64,000 bases of DNA. Origin: Schistocephalus solidus. Its lineage: Eukaryota; Platyhelminthes; Cestoda; Diphyllobothriidea; Diphyllobothriidae. The translations under genes and the position numbers were made by a program. The notes beneath the pieces were generated by a model, which was not told the DNA's origin, ran no database searches, and saw nothing but the letters and a program-made list of their open reading frames with translations. Positions within the stretch are counted from its first letter, which is position 1, and every line of letters begins with the position of its first letter. Location: NCBI GenBank assembly GCA_017591395.1, contig WEDG01003468.1, forward strand, positions 1 to 64,000. Reading direction: 5' to 3'. Positions 44,340-55,700 of this stretch are shown here, one piece after another.

Positions 44340-45660
44340 TGCTTTCTGAGATGAACTGGTGTCCATTCTGCCAACGCTGAGTTCTGATGAGTGGTCGTCA
44401 TCCGAGTTCTGGAGCGTCTTCTTTTTATTATTCGAGCTCTGTACAGTTGGGTACATCGTATTTAGTGTCCTCCGTCTCGGCCAGGACCCGCTTTGTTTAT
44501 ATACGGGTCTGCCAAAAGAAGGACTTCTTTATCACTTTTATTTCCCTATCCTTTATTTTGAGCATTTTCCCCTTTTCAGTTCTCCTCTTCAGTTCTGTTC
44601 TCAGCGTCCTCATTTTGTGCCGTTCCATCGGTTCGTAACCCGGCTGAAAAAAACACATTCCGATGTCAGTTACGGAGAGCAATTCGCCATTCTAGAAGGT
44701 GTGAAGCCTGAAAATCATTATCAAGAATGATTTTAAGAGGCCTCGGTGATGATAGTTCGTGTAAAAACACCCGCTTTTCCTACACGGAATGCTTTGTGCA
44801 CGGTACCGCAATCGCCATCTTGAATAATCGAATTTTAGTGTGCTTGGAAAAGACTGAGGTCATGTTCTACCCTTTCCTTTTGCAATCAGAGAAGCGGACT
44901 CGAAAGCCCCTTTACTAAAGAGATTGTGTTTTCGGTCAAAATATCTGTTTGGTGAGTTGGTGCTCTGATTTGTTGAAAGGGTATCACTATCAGGAAGAAT
45001 TCTTATTTGGTCAACGATGCTTTTTGCGTCAGTACGAGCAACGGTTCCTAAAGTTAATTGCAAAACCCTTTTGGGAACTTTGCCAATTTTTCCTGCACTT
45101 GCTCCTGTATTACAAACAGAGGATTCCGCTTGAGCATATATCGGTAAGAGCGAGCTTTTTTCGCTATTGTAACTCATTTTTTGTGAGATCATCTTGAACA
45201 TTTTCGATCTCAAATGCTTCGTCTTCAGTCGTTCAAATTCGACAAGCTTTTCAACATCACTCTTTGTTGTTTCATCCAGCAACGATGCCGTATGTTTTTG
45301 AATCCAGACCATAACTGCTTCTGTCTGAGCTTGATGACACCAGTAAGGTGCATGAGCTGATCTTATCTTACTTTTGAAGGAAGGAAATGCCTACTGATTT
45401 ACTGAGTTCTGTAGACGCAATGTCTTTTAGCTCTACATTAGGTATTCTAGAGGAAGCTATATTTGCATACGTAATTGTTTTGTTAAAATTTTCATTAATA
45501 CGGGAGTTCTTTTGCCGGATGAACAGGGAAGCTTCTCTTTTAGATCGGCTATTTCTTGTTTCAAGTTACTTATATATTTCTCCATCAATAAGAATATCTT
45601 ACGAGACTTAAACACGCGCTGGCATGAATTTCGGAAGCAGGTGAACATTGAGGCTTGTAT
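44340..45660 (-). pseudogene. Possible ORF1 region of LINE A
   Basis: Upstream of the endonuclease, minus-strand frames at 45457-45648 (ISNLKQEIADLKEKL, coiled-coil-like heptads), 44860-45312 (150 codons, Lys/Ser-rich) and 44497-44682 (basic, RTLRTELKRRTEKGK) follow each other in the right order for a LINE ORF1, which binds RNA and often forms coiled coils. No definitive RNA-binding motif (zinc knuckle, RRM) is visible. Call rests mostly on position. Confidence 0.4.
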
Positions 45661-45955
45661 TTATCGTAGGGATAACGTCCAGGACCTGGAATAATCATTA
45701 GGGAATAAATATTTGGATAGCCGCAGAATCGTCAAGTCCAAGTTAATAACTCCAAAATTTAGAGACTGGACAATCCACGCAAGAGTTATTCCAAACCAAC
45801 GTGTCTTATAAACTAATGTAGCAACTTAATCATCGTAAACTCAAATGAGCTGAAATTCGAAAGCAATTTCAAAACGTTCGAAAGCCTACAATGGGAACGA
45901 GGCGGACTTAACCCAGTTTTTATTAAACTGAGTTCGATTATGAATCTGGCGTTTT

Positions 45956-46310
45956 TCAATCATTACTGTTATTGCCAAGCTGCCTAGTAAATGCGGGTAT
46001 AGATTTTGAGCACTTACCGCTTCTTGGAGATGTGCCTAAGCGAAACGTTTCACATAACTTACATATAATATAATCAGGTAAAGCGTTAGGTTTAACTGAA
46101 ACCGTCGGAGCTAAGGAAGGACGTTGGCTATCAGGAGCAAGAAGACGAAACTCAGAGAAAAATATCGGCTGCGTAGAATTTGCACAGGCTTCTTGTTTGT
46201 TAATGAGGGTAAGATTCAATGTTGCATTGGGGTTTATCTCTACAAATAACAGCTTATTTCCCTTCAAATATTGAGCTCAACGCTCATACTAGGAGAAAAT
46301 AAAGTTGACT
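45956..46310 (-). pseudogene. LINE B ORF1 fragment
   Basis: At the DNA level the plus-strand segment caaatattgagctcaacgct and neighbouring gagataaaccccaatg... resembles 54600-54665 in the long LINE B copy. The protein frame (103 codons) then diverges. It is a small piece wedged between the gypsy remnant and LINE A. Confidence 0.6.
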
Positions 46311-46371
46311 TCTTTCACTATGTTATGTCCCCAAGGAGAAGCCTATGGCGATTCCAAGGACAATCCTTTAT

Positions 46372-46932
46372 TCAGAGTAACCCACAAGTAAAGCCTTGGC
46401 TTAACTCTGGACCCATTTTATTTCCTTTGTTACACCTGCTTTGGTGCGCGCGTATGAGGCTCGTCCGGGCGTCAATGATAGTGGACCACACCCTAATTGG
46501 CTGCCTGAGTATGCCATTGGGGGTGATGGACTCCTGCTGTCTTCTGATTTGAGAAGACGTAGGTGCGATCACTGACGCAAGAGCTTTATTCACCTGAAGT
46601 TTCGGATTCCAACTCGAACCCTTCATCCGAGACGGTATCTGATTTGATGGTATGGCTTCCCAAGCAGGCCGTGCGCATCGTTCGTTTTCTCGTGCGGGTT
46701 TAACTCGTTTTCGTTTCCGGGCCTCCTCCGTAACAACTCCCGCTTTTGAGAATTTGATAGCGTTCTTCTTTTTCCTAGGGTTCACAATAAGTCTTTTTGG
46801 AGGTTGTATTCTCTTCGAACTTTTCTGAATTGCCAGTGACGACACTTCAAATTCCTCTCTGCGAGTTTGGATCTCAAGGGTTTCACAAAGTAGATAGAAC
46901 TTCATGTTGACGTCCCAGAACGCTCGATGCAT
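46372..46932 (-). pseudogene. Gypsy pol C-terminal tail (186-codon frame)
   Basis: The frame follows the integrase: upstream of it, NFEVETTAGIVKRHAKHQM (about 46930-46990) matches the chromodomain-like/GPY end of gypsy integrases, and HRAFWDVNMKF continues directly. The rest is a basic, low-complexity tail (RKKKNAIKF, EARKRKRVKP) without a known domain. It is the longest uninterrupted frame in the element. Alternative: an unrelated basic ORF. Confidence 0.55.
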
Positions 46933-47069
46933 TTGATGCTTTGCATGCCTCTTAACTATGCCGGCTGTGGTTTCAACCTCGAAATTTACGCGTCAGGCTT
47001 TTCGGATACCATCCTACGTCCACGGATCTTCACCAGTTTGGTAGTTTCTTCCATAAACTGTGTCTCCCT

Positions 47070-47740
47070 CCTCAAAATAGTGCTTGTGGGACTGTGACGG
47101 TCGTGCTTTTTGTTTCAGATACTGAAGTTTCACGTCGGGTTGTCGACCTAGAAAACGTTCTGCTGTTGTTTAACCATTCATGTTGGCTGTGGGTGTAATA
47201 TGACAGGCTAACAGAAATGTGCTTAGGCCTGACATATAAGCTTCTGTATGGCACATCTTATTCATCGCCCTCTTGAAGGTGTCAACAAACCGTTCAGTTC
47301 AGTTTCGATTGCTGGTGAAAAGGTTGGGATAGTGTATGGTGGATTCTCCATCGTTGGTAAAACAGTTGGAGCAGAGAAGAAGTAAACTGCGTTCCATTTT
47401 CGGTCACGATTTCGGTCGGAATACCGAAACGCGTGACCAAATCACTTAACCTTCTAACCGTGGGCTCCGCTGTTGCTATCTTGCCCTTCAGGACCTCTAG
47501 TCATTTCGATCATCCGTTGAAGATAACTACGAACATCGTTTTTATAGAAGGACCCGGCATAATTTAGCTGCGCTCGATTCCACGATCTCGTGAATTCTGG
47601 CCAATTTACGGGTGGTAATTTTGGCGGGTTCTTCGCAAAGATTCCGCAAGGTCGTCAATTATTGACAAAAGCTTCCACCTGAACGTCGATGTCGGGCCAG
47701 TAGACATACTTGCGTGCTAACTGTTTGATGCGGGTCATGT
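47070..47740 (-). pseudogene. Gypsy integrase
   Basis: Recognised blocks: TRIKQLARKYVYWPDID (zinc-binding side, its His/Cys partly lost), LNYAGSF, GIPTEIVTENGTQF, DTFKRAMNKMCH, then a frame with AERFLGRQPDVKLQYLK and YGRNYQTGEDPW. In active integrases the first Asp lies in the block here reading LNYAG (Asp to Asn) and the second in VTDNG (here Glu). Several in-frame stops. The catalytic triad is therefore lost independently of the frameshifts. Confidence 0.82.
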
Positions 47741-47850
47741 CTTGGTTGCCAGATTGCAGTTTACGTAAAACCTACGGACTTTATTGGACAGGGATTAAGA
47801 CTCCACCATTATATATGATGCAATCGTCTGCAATTTCATAGCTGGTCCTT

Positions 47851-48620
47851 TCAATTTCTGAATAGTCTTTTCGCTTGATGAACTCTCTGCTTCTTTAGCT
47901 TGTCCCACAAAATAAGGTCCTTCACCTGGTGTAACAGCGCATTCACTGCAGTAGTTGTTCTGGTGTGCTCGGAAGTTACGGGAAGCTGTTGGACAACCTC
48001 TTCGAATTTCTCTTGATCTTTTGCCATCGTCTGTGCGAAAACAGCATCCTCTCGTTCACATGGCCCTACGGCTAATCGAGACAAGTCCTCCGAAGCTCTA
48101 AAACTCTGGGTGGGTACAAAATTTACCATAGAGTCATGGTTTAGAAGAATAATATTCCAGCGTTGTATTCTCCTATGTACATTCGTAGGCAAAACGCCTT
48201 TGTTACCCAAAAGGAAGTTCAGCGGTTGATGATCAGTTTGAAAGTCCTTTCATGGAGGAATATGTAGAATCTCTGCATGGCGAAGATGATGACCAGTACT
48301 TCCTTTTCTATTTGGTTATGAGTTCACTTCGCCTTCGTCAGTGACTTGATGGCATTCCTGAGTGGTCGGCTTTTCCCATGTGCGTCCTTCTGAAGAAGCA
48401 CTCCACCTAACGCGTTATCAGAGTATCTGCCTGAACAATGGTTTTCTTGTCAGCCTCGAAGTGCGTTAGCATAGTAGAGTCACTTATTTTATCTTTATCT
48501 GAGCAAATGCGTTTGGAAATTCTGAAGGTCAAACAAACTCCAAGTCCTTGGACAGGAGTCGGCTGAGTAGGGGTTTTAAACTGTGCAGCCCAGTGAAAGA
48601 TGGGCCGTTGTAGCAACTCT
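47851..48620 (-). pseudogene. Gypsy RNase H region
   Basis: RNase H removes RNA from the RNA/DNA hybrid in reverse transcription. The region shows the SDSTMLTHFEADKKT entry block, a region where the DASD motif is replaced after frameshift, EKEVLVIIFAMQRFYIF, and the terminal block RIQRWNIILLNHDS with DLSRL. At least three frames are used, separated by stops near 48270 and 48420. The spacing is otherwise normal for the family. Confidence 0.82.
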
Positions 48621-48649
48621 GTTTTGAAAGCTAAGTGAAAATTATAATT

Positions 48650-49220
48650 TCATCTGGATTTCCTCCTCACCTTCTCAAAATACTGGCTGAATGTTGGATA
48701 AAACTTTGCACTTTTAGTCCTATATTACCTGCTGATACCTGTGATACTCGTCCATTCCAACAGGCCCAATCTTTAGTGTCCACTTTTTCACCTGACATAG
48801 CCTCAATCTTAGTTCCATTTTTCAGTGTAATTATTTACCCATAACATTTCTCATTCTCTTGTTTAGCTTAAAAATATTGTATTATTCGAAAATAAGTGCA
48901 AGCTATTACATAAAATGAATTGTCTATGAGAAAAAAATTCTTGAGAATTTTGCTTGAAAAATACTTCCGTGAGCACCGACCTATTCGTTTTGGCCTTATC
49001 TTTTGTCATTCTCCTTTTGTATTTTGCTATGTTTTGCCCGCTGATTGCTCACTTGCATTCTGCAATTCGTATTTTATGCATCCTTACTTCCTCAAACGGT
49101 GTTTTATTCTGAAAACCATTAAATGATCGCTGAAATGCGATCGCAATATCTGCTAAATTGCCGCAAAACACCAGTTGTCTAATTTTCTAAAGTTTTCTAA
49201 AATTACAGCCTCCTCCAAGC
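48650..49220. other. No recognised gene
   Basis: T-rich linker between the gypsy remnant and the plus-strand LINE B fragment; nothing recognised, no clear LTR. Confidence 0.4.
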
Positions 49221-49224
49221 AAAA

Positions 49225-50360
49225 ATGAGCATGAAAATATCAGCTCATCGCAAGCTCTTAGCGGTTGAACAAAAGCGTTGCTCGGTTGCATCTAGTAGTC
49301 ACAGAAGTGCTATGCAGATGCAACCAGTTGTTAAAGCTAAGCAGCTTGATCTGTCCGCTTTACAAAATTCTAATGAGTTCAGGTTAAAGTTTGGATTAGT
49401 TCTCTCTATATTTGGGAACTTATTCGATGGTGATATGTTCGATATTCCATCTCAGGAATGTCAGCGTCTTGACTCTCCCATCCATATGGTTGACAGTGAA
49501 ACATTAGACCGACAGAAAAGAAATTATAATTTTCTTTTAAAATTTTTTTCCAGAGATATATGACCAATTGACGTTGCAATAGCCTTCCTGTACTCGTGCG
49601 GCTTAAAATAAAAAATAGCGGAAACAAAACGTATCTCCTCACGTAGCAAAATCCACCTATATTAGTCACCTTTTTTCCCCAATCGAGGTGGACTCCATCT
49701 TTGCACAACGAGATCTACAAGTAGCAAAAGCTTTCCTTTGTCCGGTTCTTACACCGATGGAGCGAAGAAATGGGTCCCCCCTTAACTTCACATCCCACTT
49801 TTCTCCAAACGAAGCCACTAATGCCTTCCGTCTCATGAATAGGAAATTCAAACTCAGTAGCTTTTAACCATGTCGAAAGCACACCCATAATATCCGCGAC
49901 TCCGTTTAGAGTGCCAAAACCGACTGCTTCTTCATTTCTAAGTAGTTTTCCTTGTATTCCTACTTGTATCTTAGTCAAAAAACTAGCTCAGGTCTGCCTC
50001 GTTCCCATTCCACGCCAACCATACCGGTCTCAGGTACCCAATCTAATAAGCCTAACAATAGCCCCAGCCAGTTTGAGTATGCTCTTTATTCAAGTTCCAA
50101 AAGGAAAAATTTCATTACATATGGGAAACCTGCTAACCCTCCAGCATCTACCATGCATACACAAAAGTTCCTTAGCAAGGTTCGCAACCCAAAAAAACTT
50201 CGGAAACTCCTCAAGTACTTAACTATACTCATTATGGTAACAGCTTTCCAAACATATCTGTTCCATTTTCAAATCAAATTCTCCCCCAATATCATGCCAA
50301 CATTCTTCAACATCCTATTTTTAGGCCTTCTAATATTTTGCTACATCACAAAATAACCTT
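49225..50360 (+). pseudogene. LINE B ORF1 fragment, plus-strand copy
   Basis: The first frame (49225-49563) contains FDIPSQECQRLDSPIHMVDS and later RQKRNYNFLLK; the long LINE B copy on the other strand has the same positions as SLTSQQCENLKPFINMVS and QHKRSFNCLLK. Further along, MERRNGSPL (about 49758) matches MERRVSPSL there, and the third frame (49952-50356) ends in the same hydrophobic block (MVTAFQTYLFHFQIKFSP). ORF1 of LINEs coats the element RNA; this family's ORF1 has no domain I know. Two frameshifts separate the parts. Confidence 0.68.
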
Positions 50361-50369
50361 CCTCTCAAA

Positions 50370-51100
50370 GTATGCTACTCAAATATGTTTGTCTGCAATA
50401 ATCCTAATTGAGTTAAAATTAACAGCTAAGCGAATTGTAGACCACAGCAATTTAAATTCCCGTCTACTCCTTCTTTATTTTTTAAAAACGTTTATTTGCT
50501 AAGCGCCGGGAAGGCAATGTCGAAACAAAAATTAGTAACGAAATAAAATTATGGCAACGTGTGCAGATTAAATGTACAAATATTTAATAATGTAGACAGA
50601 ACTTGTCCTGCTAGCTAAACCGTTAGCGATGTTTTGAAATTAATAGTGAACTAGAAAAAAAGGCAGTGAAAAAAACCTCCTACCTTAAAAATTTTGGTAG
50701 AGTTCAATGGGCCTTTATTTTCGAATGGAAGGTAGGAGAAAAAACTGCTTAGGAAAATAAGGTCAGGTGGTAGAGTAGGGTAAAACTGTAGTAGCATTTA
50801 CGAATGAGATAATTAAACATCGACATAGTTCATTCTTGATCACTTAGCCGTATGAAACAAAATATGAAGAAAATGCGTCAATGAACTTGAGGCCTCAGCA
50901 TCTTAGGTTCCAGAATTGAATTCTGATGATGGTAAGTATCCAACGAAACGGCAGCATTTTAGATTATGTACCACTAGTGATATAAGGAGACATAATTGTT
51001 CATGGGGACTAGAGGTAGTGAAAAAATAGTTTCAAGAGGGTCACTTAAATTCCCGATGGTCCTTTCTCCGAGTCATGGGGAAAGCTATGGGGAAAAGATG
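50370..51100. other. AT-rich linker, no recognised feature
   Basis: Non-coding between two LINE B copies; may include their 3' or 5' untranslated DNA. Confidence 0.4.
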
Positions 51101-51609
51101 AGGAAAATAAAAGGTTAATAGAATCAGTGTTTTGATAAATTTCCAGTCTTCGCTTGAATGCTGATAGACTAGTTAACGACCTTATTTCATTTGGCAAGTT
51201 ATTTCAAAGAAAGCTTTACCTAGAAGCAAAGAATAGAGAGCGTTAACACGTGGAGGATGCAGAAGGTATAATGAGTGCATAATTTATTAGGTTATAAGGA
51301 AGGCTAACAAGGGTAATGACAGAAAGCTTGGAAACAGTTGAGTTATTATTTAGTCGGAAAAGGAGACAAAAGCCTGCTTCCAGTCTCCTGACCCAAAGAA
51401 ATTTTAGCTTCATTAGCTGGCATCTTGTTGAGTAGGAAGTAGTTGAAAGAGTCGGAAACATGAGTTTTTTGTGAAATGTCTTTGGACATTTTCAATTTTT
51501 TGAACGACTAGATTCATTAATTACACAGAAGAAAGGACAGCAAAAATAAAGAATGGGAAGTACAAACATACGAAAAAGTCTTTATTTAATTTCAGAAAGG
51601 TAGAAATTT

Positions 51610-52560
51610 TAAAAAATAAAGCCGCAAATCTGAGCAGCTTTGGCCGTAATTCTATCGGCACGAGGCAAAAGATCTAATTTATTGGTGTAGCTCAAGCCCA
51701 TATCCTTGATGAAGGAACATTCAATCATAGGGCAACCTTTAAAATTAACAGGTTGCGGCAACCTTACTGGCCCAAAACTCTTGTAGCGACACTTAGAAGT
51801 TGAGAACTCCATTAGCCATGTGCAGCTCCACGCCGAAAAGACCGTCTAAGTCTGGATGAATTTGTTCTAGGAACCGTTCGGTAGTAAAATTAGAGAAGGA
51901 ATACACGCATGTGAGGTCATCAGTATAAATATAAGATTGAGAATATTTAATTATCGATGAAATATCATTTATGTAAAGTAAGAGCAGCAAAGGACATAAC
52001 ACTCACACCACTGACAATCGGGATAGAACTTGAGTATGAGGAACCCGTTAAAACTTTTTGTTTTCGATCAGATAGGTATGATCTAATAAAGTCAGTAAGG
52101 TGACTACGAAATCCTATAGCCTCTAGTTTACCTGGAAGTCGTCTATGAGGCACTTTATTGAACGCCTTACTAAGATCAAAATAGATGACTACTACAGATA
52201 GATGATCATTAAGAAGAGAGGTTAGTAGATTTAGAAAAGACATGTGGCAGGTTTTACATGAGCGGTCCGGTAAAAAGCCATGTTGAAAGGAGTTGAGAAT
52301 TAGATTACTTATTAAAAGTTCGTAATTTGCTTTGCAATTAGTTTTTCGAAGAGTTAAGCAAGAGAGGGCGTTTTATGAACAACACGGTAGTTTTGAATGT
52401 CAGAGCGGAAACCAGATTTAAAAACAGGAATTATAATAGAAGTTTTCCAATAATCCGGGCAGAAACTGTTTTCAAGATATTCTGAGAATAATTTGCTTAG
52501 TAAAGGTGGAAAATCTCTTAACTATTAAGTAAGTGAGTTTGTAATGTCATCAGTTCCAAC
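51610..52560 (-). pseudogene. LINE B reverse transcriptase
   Basis: Blocks: FCPDYWKTSIIIPVFKSG, CKTCHMSFLNLLTSLL with VVVIYFDLSKAFNKVPHR, GFRSHLTDFIRSYLSDRKQK, IPIVSGV, LLLLYINDIS and the catalytic-box region YIYTDDLTCVYSF (YTDD in place of the usual YADD/FADD). The conserved PQGS block after SGV is damaged by a frameshift. Downstream (51610-51110) the tail includes QRHFTKKLMF, RRLEAG and LTSLSAFKRRLE. Dead copy. Confidence 0.85.
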
Positions 52561-53230
52561 CGAATGTGAATGTTCAGGTGAGCTATTTCTTTTGAATACT
52601 TGAAGATGAGAAATTAATGGTTGTTAGATGTGAATTTGAATTTTAAATCATAGGAATTGAGGAATTGAGGCTGGTTTCAATGGTAAAGTGGTCGGTACAA
52701 AAAAAAATTAACAAATCTGCTGTGCCTAAATCCTCGGTAACGAAATTTTCGTCATAGTCAAGTGAAGGTGGAGTTACATTCAGACGCTTAGCCGATGACC
52801 GAACATGAAAGATTTGAGCAACAGATTTGGATGAATTGGCATCACTTAGTGCCCACGACTCCCTATGCCTATGTCACGCGAGCCTAACTTTCAATGCTAA
52901 TTCAAATATTTGTGCAATCCTTAAGTGAACTGACAAAGAGCTTTTAGACGGATCGTTAAGTTGCTTCCGTAATTTTTTAAGTCTGTTTTGGAGAAAATGT
53001 GGAACAGTAGAAGAGGCTGTATTTGAATTAAAAATCTTTAGCGGATTAAAGCCTGGATTTTTTCTGTTAGGCTCTGCAATAGCTAATGGAAAACGTTTGG
53101 ATCTTTGATTAAAAATATGCTATACCAATCTATAATGCTTGCGAAATTATTTATTTATTCATTTTTTTGTGTGAGCAAAGTCGAGGTTATTGCATTTTAC
53201 CTCAGGCTTTGAAGAAAGGGAGACGGGAAA

Positions 53231-54022
53231 TCAACAGTGAATTAGTGCATGATCACTTGTGAATAGATCACGAGGAAAATTCATAAAGAGAGGGTGGATA
53301 TTATTTGTAAAAATTAAATCTACAATGCTGTCATTTCTAGTCACTGAACTAAACAGTTGGGACATGTTTGAAAAGTTAATAATATCAACCAATTTCTGAA
53401 GTTTAAGTGGAGACGAATTTGCCTGCCAGTCAATGTCTGGCAGAATAAAATCGCCTACGATTACTTTGACATCAAATTGAGTCTTGACATCTTTTTTCAA
53501 ATAGTTCACAGAGCTCGCTTTCATTGACAGAATAACACGGAGGATTATAGACACAGCTAATTATCGCTTTTTTACTGTGCAGGAGGATGACTGAAACAAA
53601 GCATTCATTTACAGAAAAGAACGAAAATGCTCAGCTGAAAAAGGAAATATACAAAGGATGATTTAATATAAAGAAGGCAACCACCGCCACGTTTTTCAGC
53701 GCGGTCTTGTCGGTACAAATTTTAATTATCTAAAGCGAGCGTCCAGTTGGAAATACAGAGGATTCAGGATTCAGTGATGCACAGCACATCTTGATCAAAC
53801 TCAAAAGTTACCGTTCTGAAGCTCAGCCATCTTATTTACAACTGATCTCGCATTGAGTGAAATTAAGCTGAGCGTATAACTGAGCTGCTGATTACTCTCA
53901 TCAGTATTTATAAAAAAGGAAGATTTGATGGCGGAGAAGAAAACTGGGGAGAAGAAACAAAAGTGCTCTGGTGTAAAATTTGTGTAAATGTTACTGTTAA
54001 AAGAACTGAGATTATTGTACAA
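53231..54022 (-). pseudogene. LINE B endonuclease (EEP) domain
   Basis: Blocks in order: SLISLNARSVVNKMAELQ (start), FEFDQDVLCITES, RGGGCLLYIKSSF, SVILLHSKKAIISCVYNPP, KVIVGDFILPDIDW, and the final FTSDHALIHC with the SDH catalytic motif intact. The usual GDFN has Ile for Asn. Stops and frame changes separate the first three blocks from the last part (53231-53554). Confidence 0.82.
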
Positions 54023-54237
54023 CGGTATATTTGGATGAAAGCCATGAAAATTAAGGCTATATTATGGCATTGGAAAGATAGAGGTGGCATATAGATGAGA
54101 TTTTGAGGGAGGTCAGCAAAAATTGGCTGAAAAATTGCATTTGAATAAAGGAATAAATGATTTTTAAAAACTATGAACATAATTATAAGACTTAATTATT
54201 TGGGGATTTTGGATACTTTTTGGGTTGAGAGAAATGC

Positions 54238-54999
54238 TTACGTGAGGGTTCGCACGTTTTGTAGATGCTGATGTGTTAGCAAGTTTTCCATCGTTAATGA
54301 CATTACTGATTTTGACCCCTGGCTTACCAAATGACTCAGATTTACTTGGGTTTTCTTAGGTTTACTATATTTGAAATTTATAGCAAGCGTGGTTTGCTTG
54401 GGAGGGGAACGAAGTGGCGTTGACACGATGTCACTCGAACCGGGAACAAGGTGAAGGTGTGAAGATTCAAGTGTATTCGAAATTCCTATTGATCCGGAGG
54501 GCCGTGGGCTTACATTAGCTGGAGGGCAAACCTCGGAGATAACTTTTGGTATTGTAGGTTTAGACCTAGGCTTCTCGCTTGCTAATGAGGGTGAAACCCG
54601 ACGTTCCATTGGGGTTTTATCTCTGCAGATAAATAACTTGTTTACTTCAAATATTGAGCTGAGTGCTCATGCTTAGAGAAAATAATGTCCCCTTCAATCG
54701 CGGAAAAATATTTGAAGAGAATCGGTGGTATTTGCAACGAGAAGGCAACTTTTTAGCTTCCGTGAGCTTAAGGTTAAAGTCTCATGTGTAAAGGAAATGA
54801 AATGCGACGTCCTGGGGGATTTTACTCTTAGAGACGTTTTTAAAAGACAGTTAAAACTTCTCTTATGTTGGTCATATGACTCAGTACTAACCATGTTTAT
54901 AAACGGCTTGAGATTTTCGCATTGTTGAGAAGTGAGTGAAGACAAGTTTTCGTCAAAAATGGTACAGACGATCGTGAATAGAGAGCCATATTGAGACAT
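54238..54999 (-). pseudogene. LINE B ORF1
   Basis: Two frames: 54694-54999 (FDENLSSLTSQQCENLKPF, CLLKTSLRV) and 54238-54609 (MERRVSPSLASEKPRS, Pro/Ser-rich, then NLSHLVSQGSKSVMSLTMEN). The copy at 49225-50360 shows both parts in the same order, supporting one original ORF1. No zinc knuckle or coiled coil is evident. The frame is broken between the two parts. Confidence 0.6.
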
Positions 55000-55356
55000 A
55001 AAAATCTTAAAAGTTTCCAGGGCGTCTTCATATTTACGCTGGGTTGTTCTTATGGAAATTATACACTAACAGGAAATTTGCGTCTAAGCTGTGACTGAGG
55101 CTTTACATTGACTTTAAAATTTCAGTATTTGTAAAAACGTAAATCTGCAAGAACGTCTATGAGTCTATGTCGATTGAAAACGTTTACAACCGTATATTTC
55201 CACTTATTGTGTGTGCAGTTAATAAAGAGTTAGAAATACAAATAAATTATCAACAATTAAGCTAAAAGTTTTAACAAGAAGCGATAAAATCTGCTTAAAA
55301 TTCGAGAATTCACTTATCTTCGAATTTGAACCAACCGCTTTCTACCTTGTTGAAGT

Positions 55357-55700
55357 TTAACCAACCACCTTCGACCTTGTCGTAATTTCTGATATCTCGA
55401 AGCCGTCATCGTTTCTCACGACAGGAATCGGGATCCTGTTACGCATGCTATTTCGTAAATAGCTGTAGAGCAAGTTGGGATTGTAATCTGCTCGCTGGAG
55501 CAAATCCCTCTTGTAATCCCGTCGTATTTTGAAGAGCAAGCTTTTAACCTTGTTCTTTTGAATTTTGTATGCTTGAAAGGCTACATTTTTATGGGATCCA
55601 CAAAATTTCTTCCAAAGCACTCCTTTTCTGTTTATCTCTCTTCTTAGATCTCGTGCTAACCAGTGTGGTCGGTTGAAAAATCTTAAGTTTTGATAGATAG
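55357..55700 (-). pseudogene. LINE connector fragment (endonuclease-RT linker)
   Basis: The frame reads RPHWLARDLRREINRKGVLW, then KIQKNKVKSLLFKIRRDYKR and a region ending VRNDDGFEISE. This is the CR1-like connector pattern (W......I..K..L......Y...RN.V..L....R..YE......NP...Y.Y). It is better preserved than the connector of LINE A or B and probably belongs to another LINE family. Its upstream end is cut at about 55700 by the tail of repeat D. Confidence 0.75.

Larger units (their letters stand above)
46372..48640 (-). mobile_element. Ty3/gypsy LTR retrotransposon remnant (RNase H, integrase, pol tail)
   Basis: In minus-strand order: the end of RT/RNase H (about 48640-48220: THFEADKKTIVQAD, NQIEKEVLVIIFAMQRF), the RNase H tail (47851-48210: RRIQRWNIILLNHDSMVNFV, then DLSRL), the integrase (about 47740-47070), and a pol tail (46372-46932). 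Both flanking long terminal repeats are not recognised. Frameshifts and stops interrupt every domain. This is an old retrotransposon relic. Confidence 0.85.
51110..55010 (-). mobile_element. LINE B: non-LTR retrotransposon, ORF1 plus ORF2, longest copy
   Basis: Minus-strand order: ORF1 pieces (54694-54999 and 54238-54609), endonuclease (about 54022-53231), a poorly preserved connector (53230-52600), RT (about 52560-51610) and the C-terminal tail to about 51110. The two-ORF layout with endonuclease before RT is that of CR1/Jockey-type LINEs. Its parts recur at 45956-46310, 49225-50360 and 56290-57838. Many frameshifts. No poly(A) or microsatellite 3' tail was clearly seen. Confidence 0.82.
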
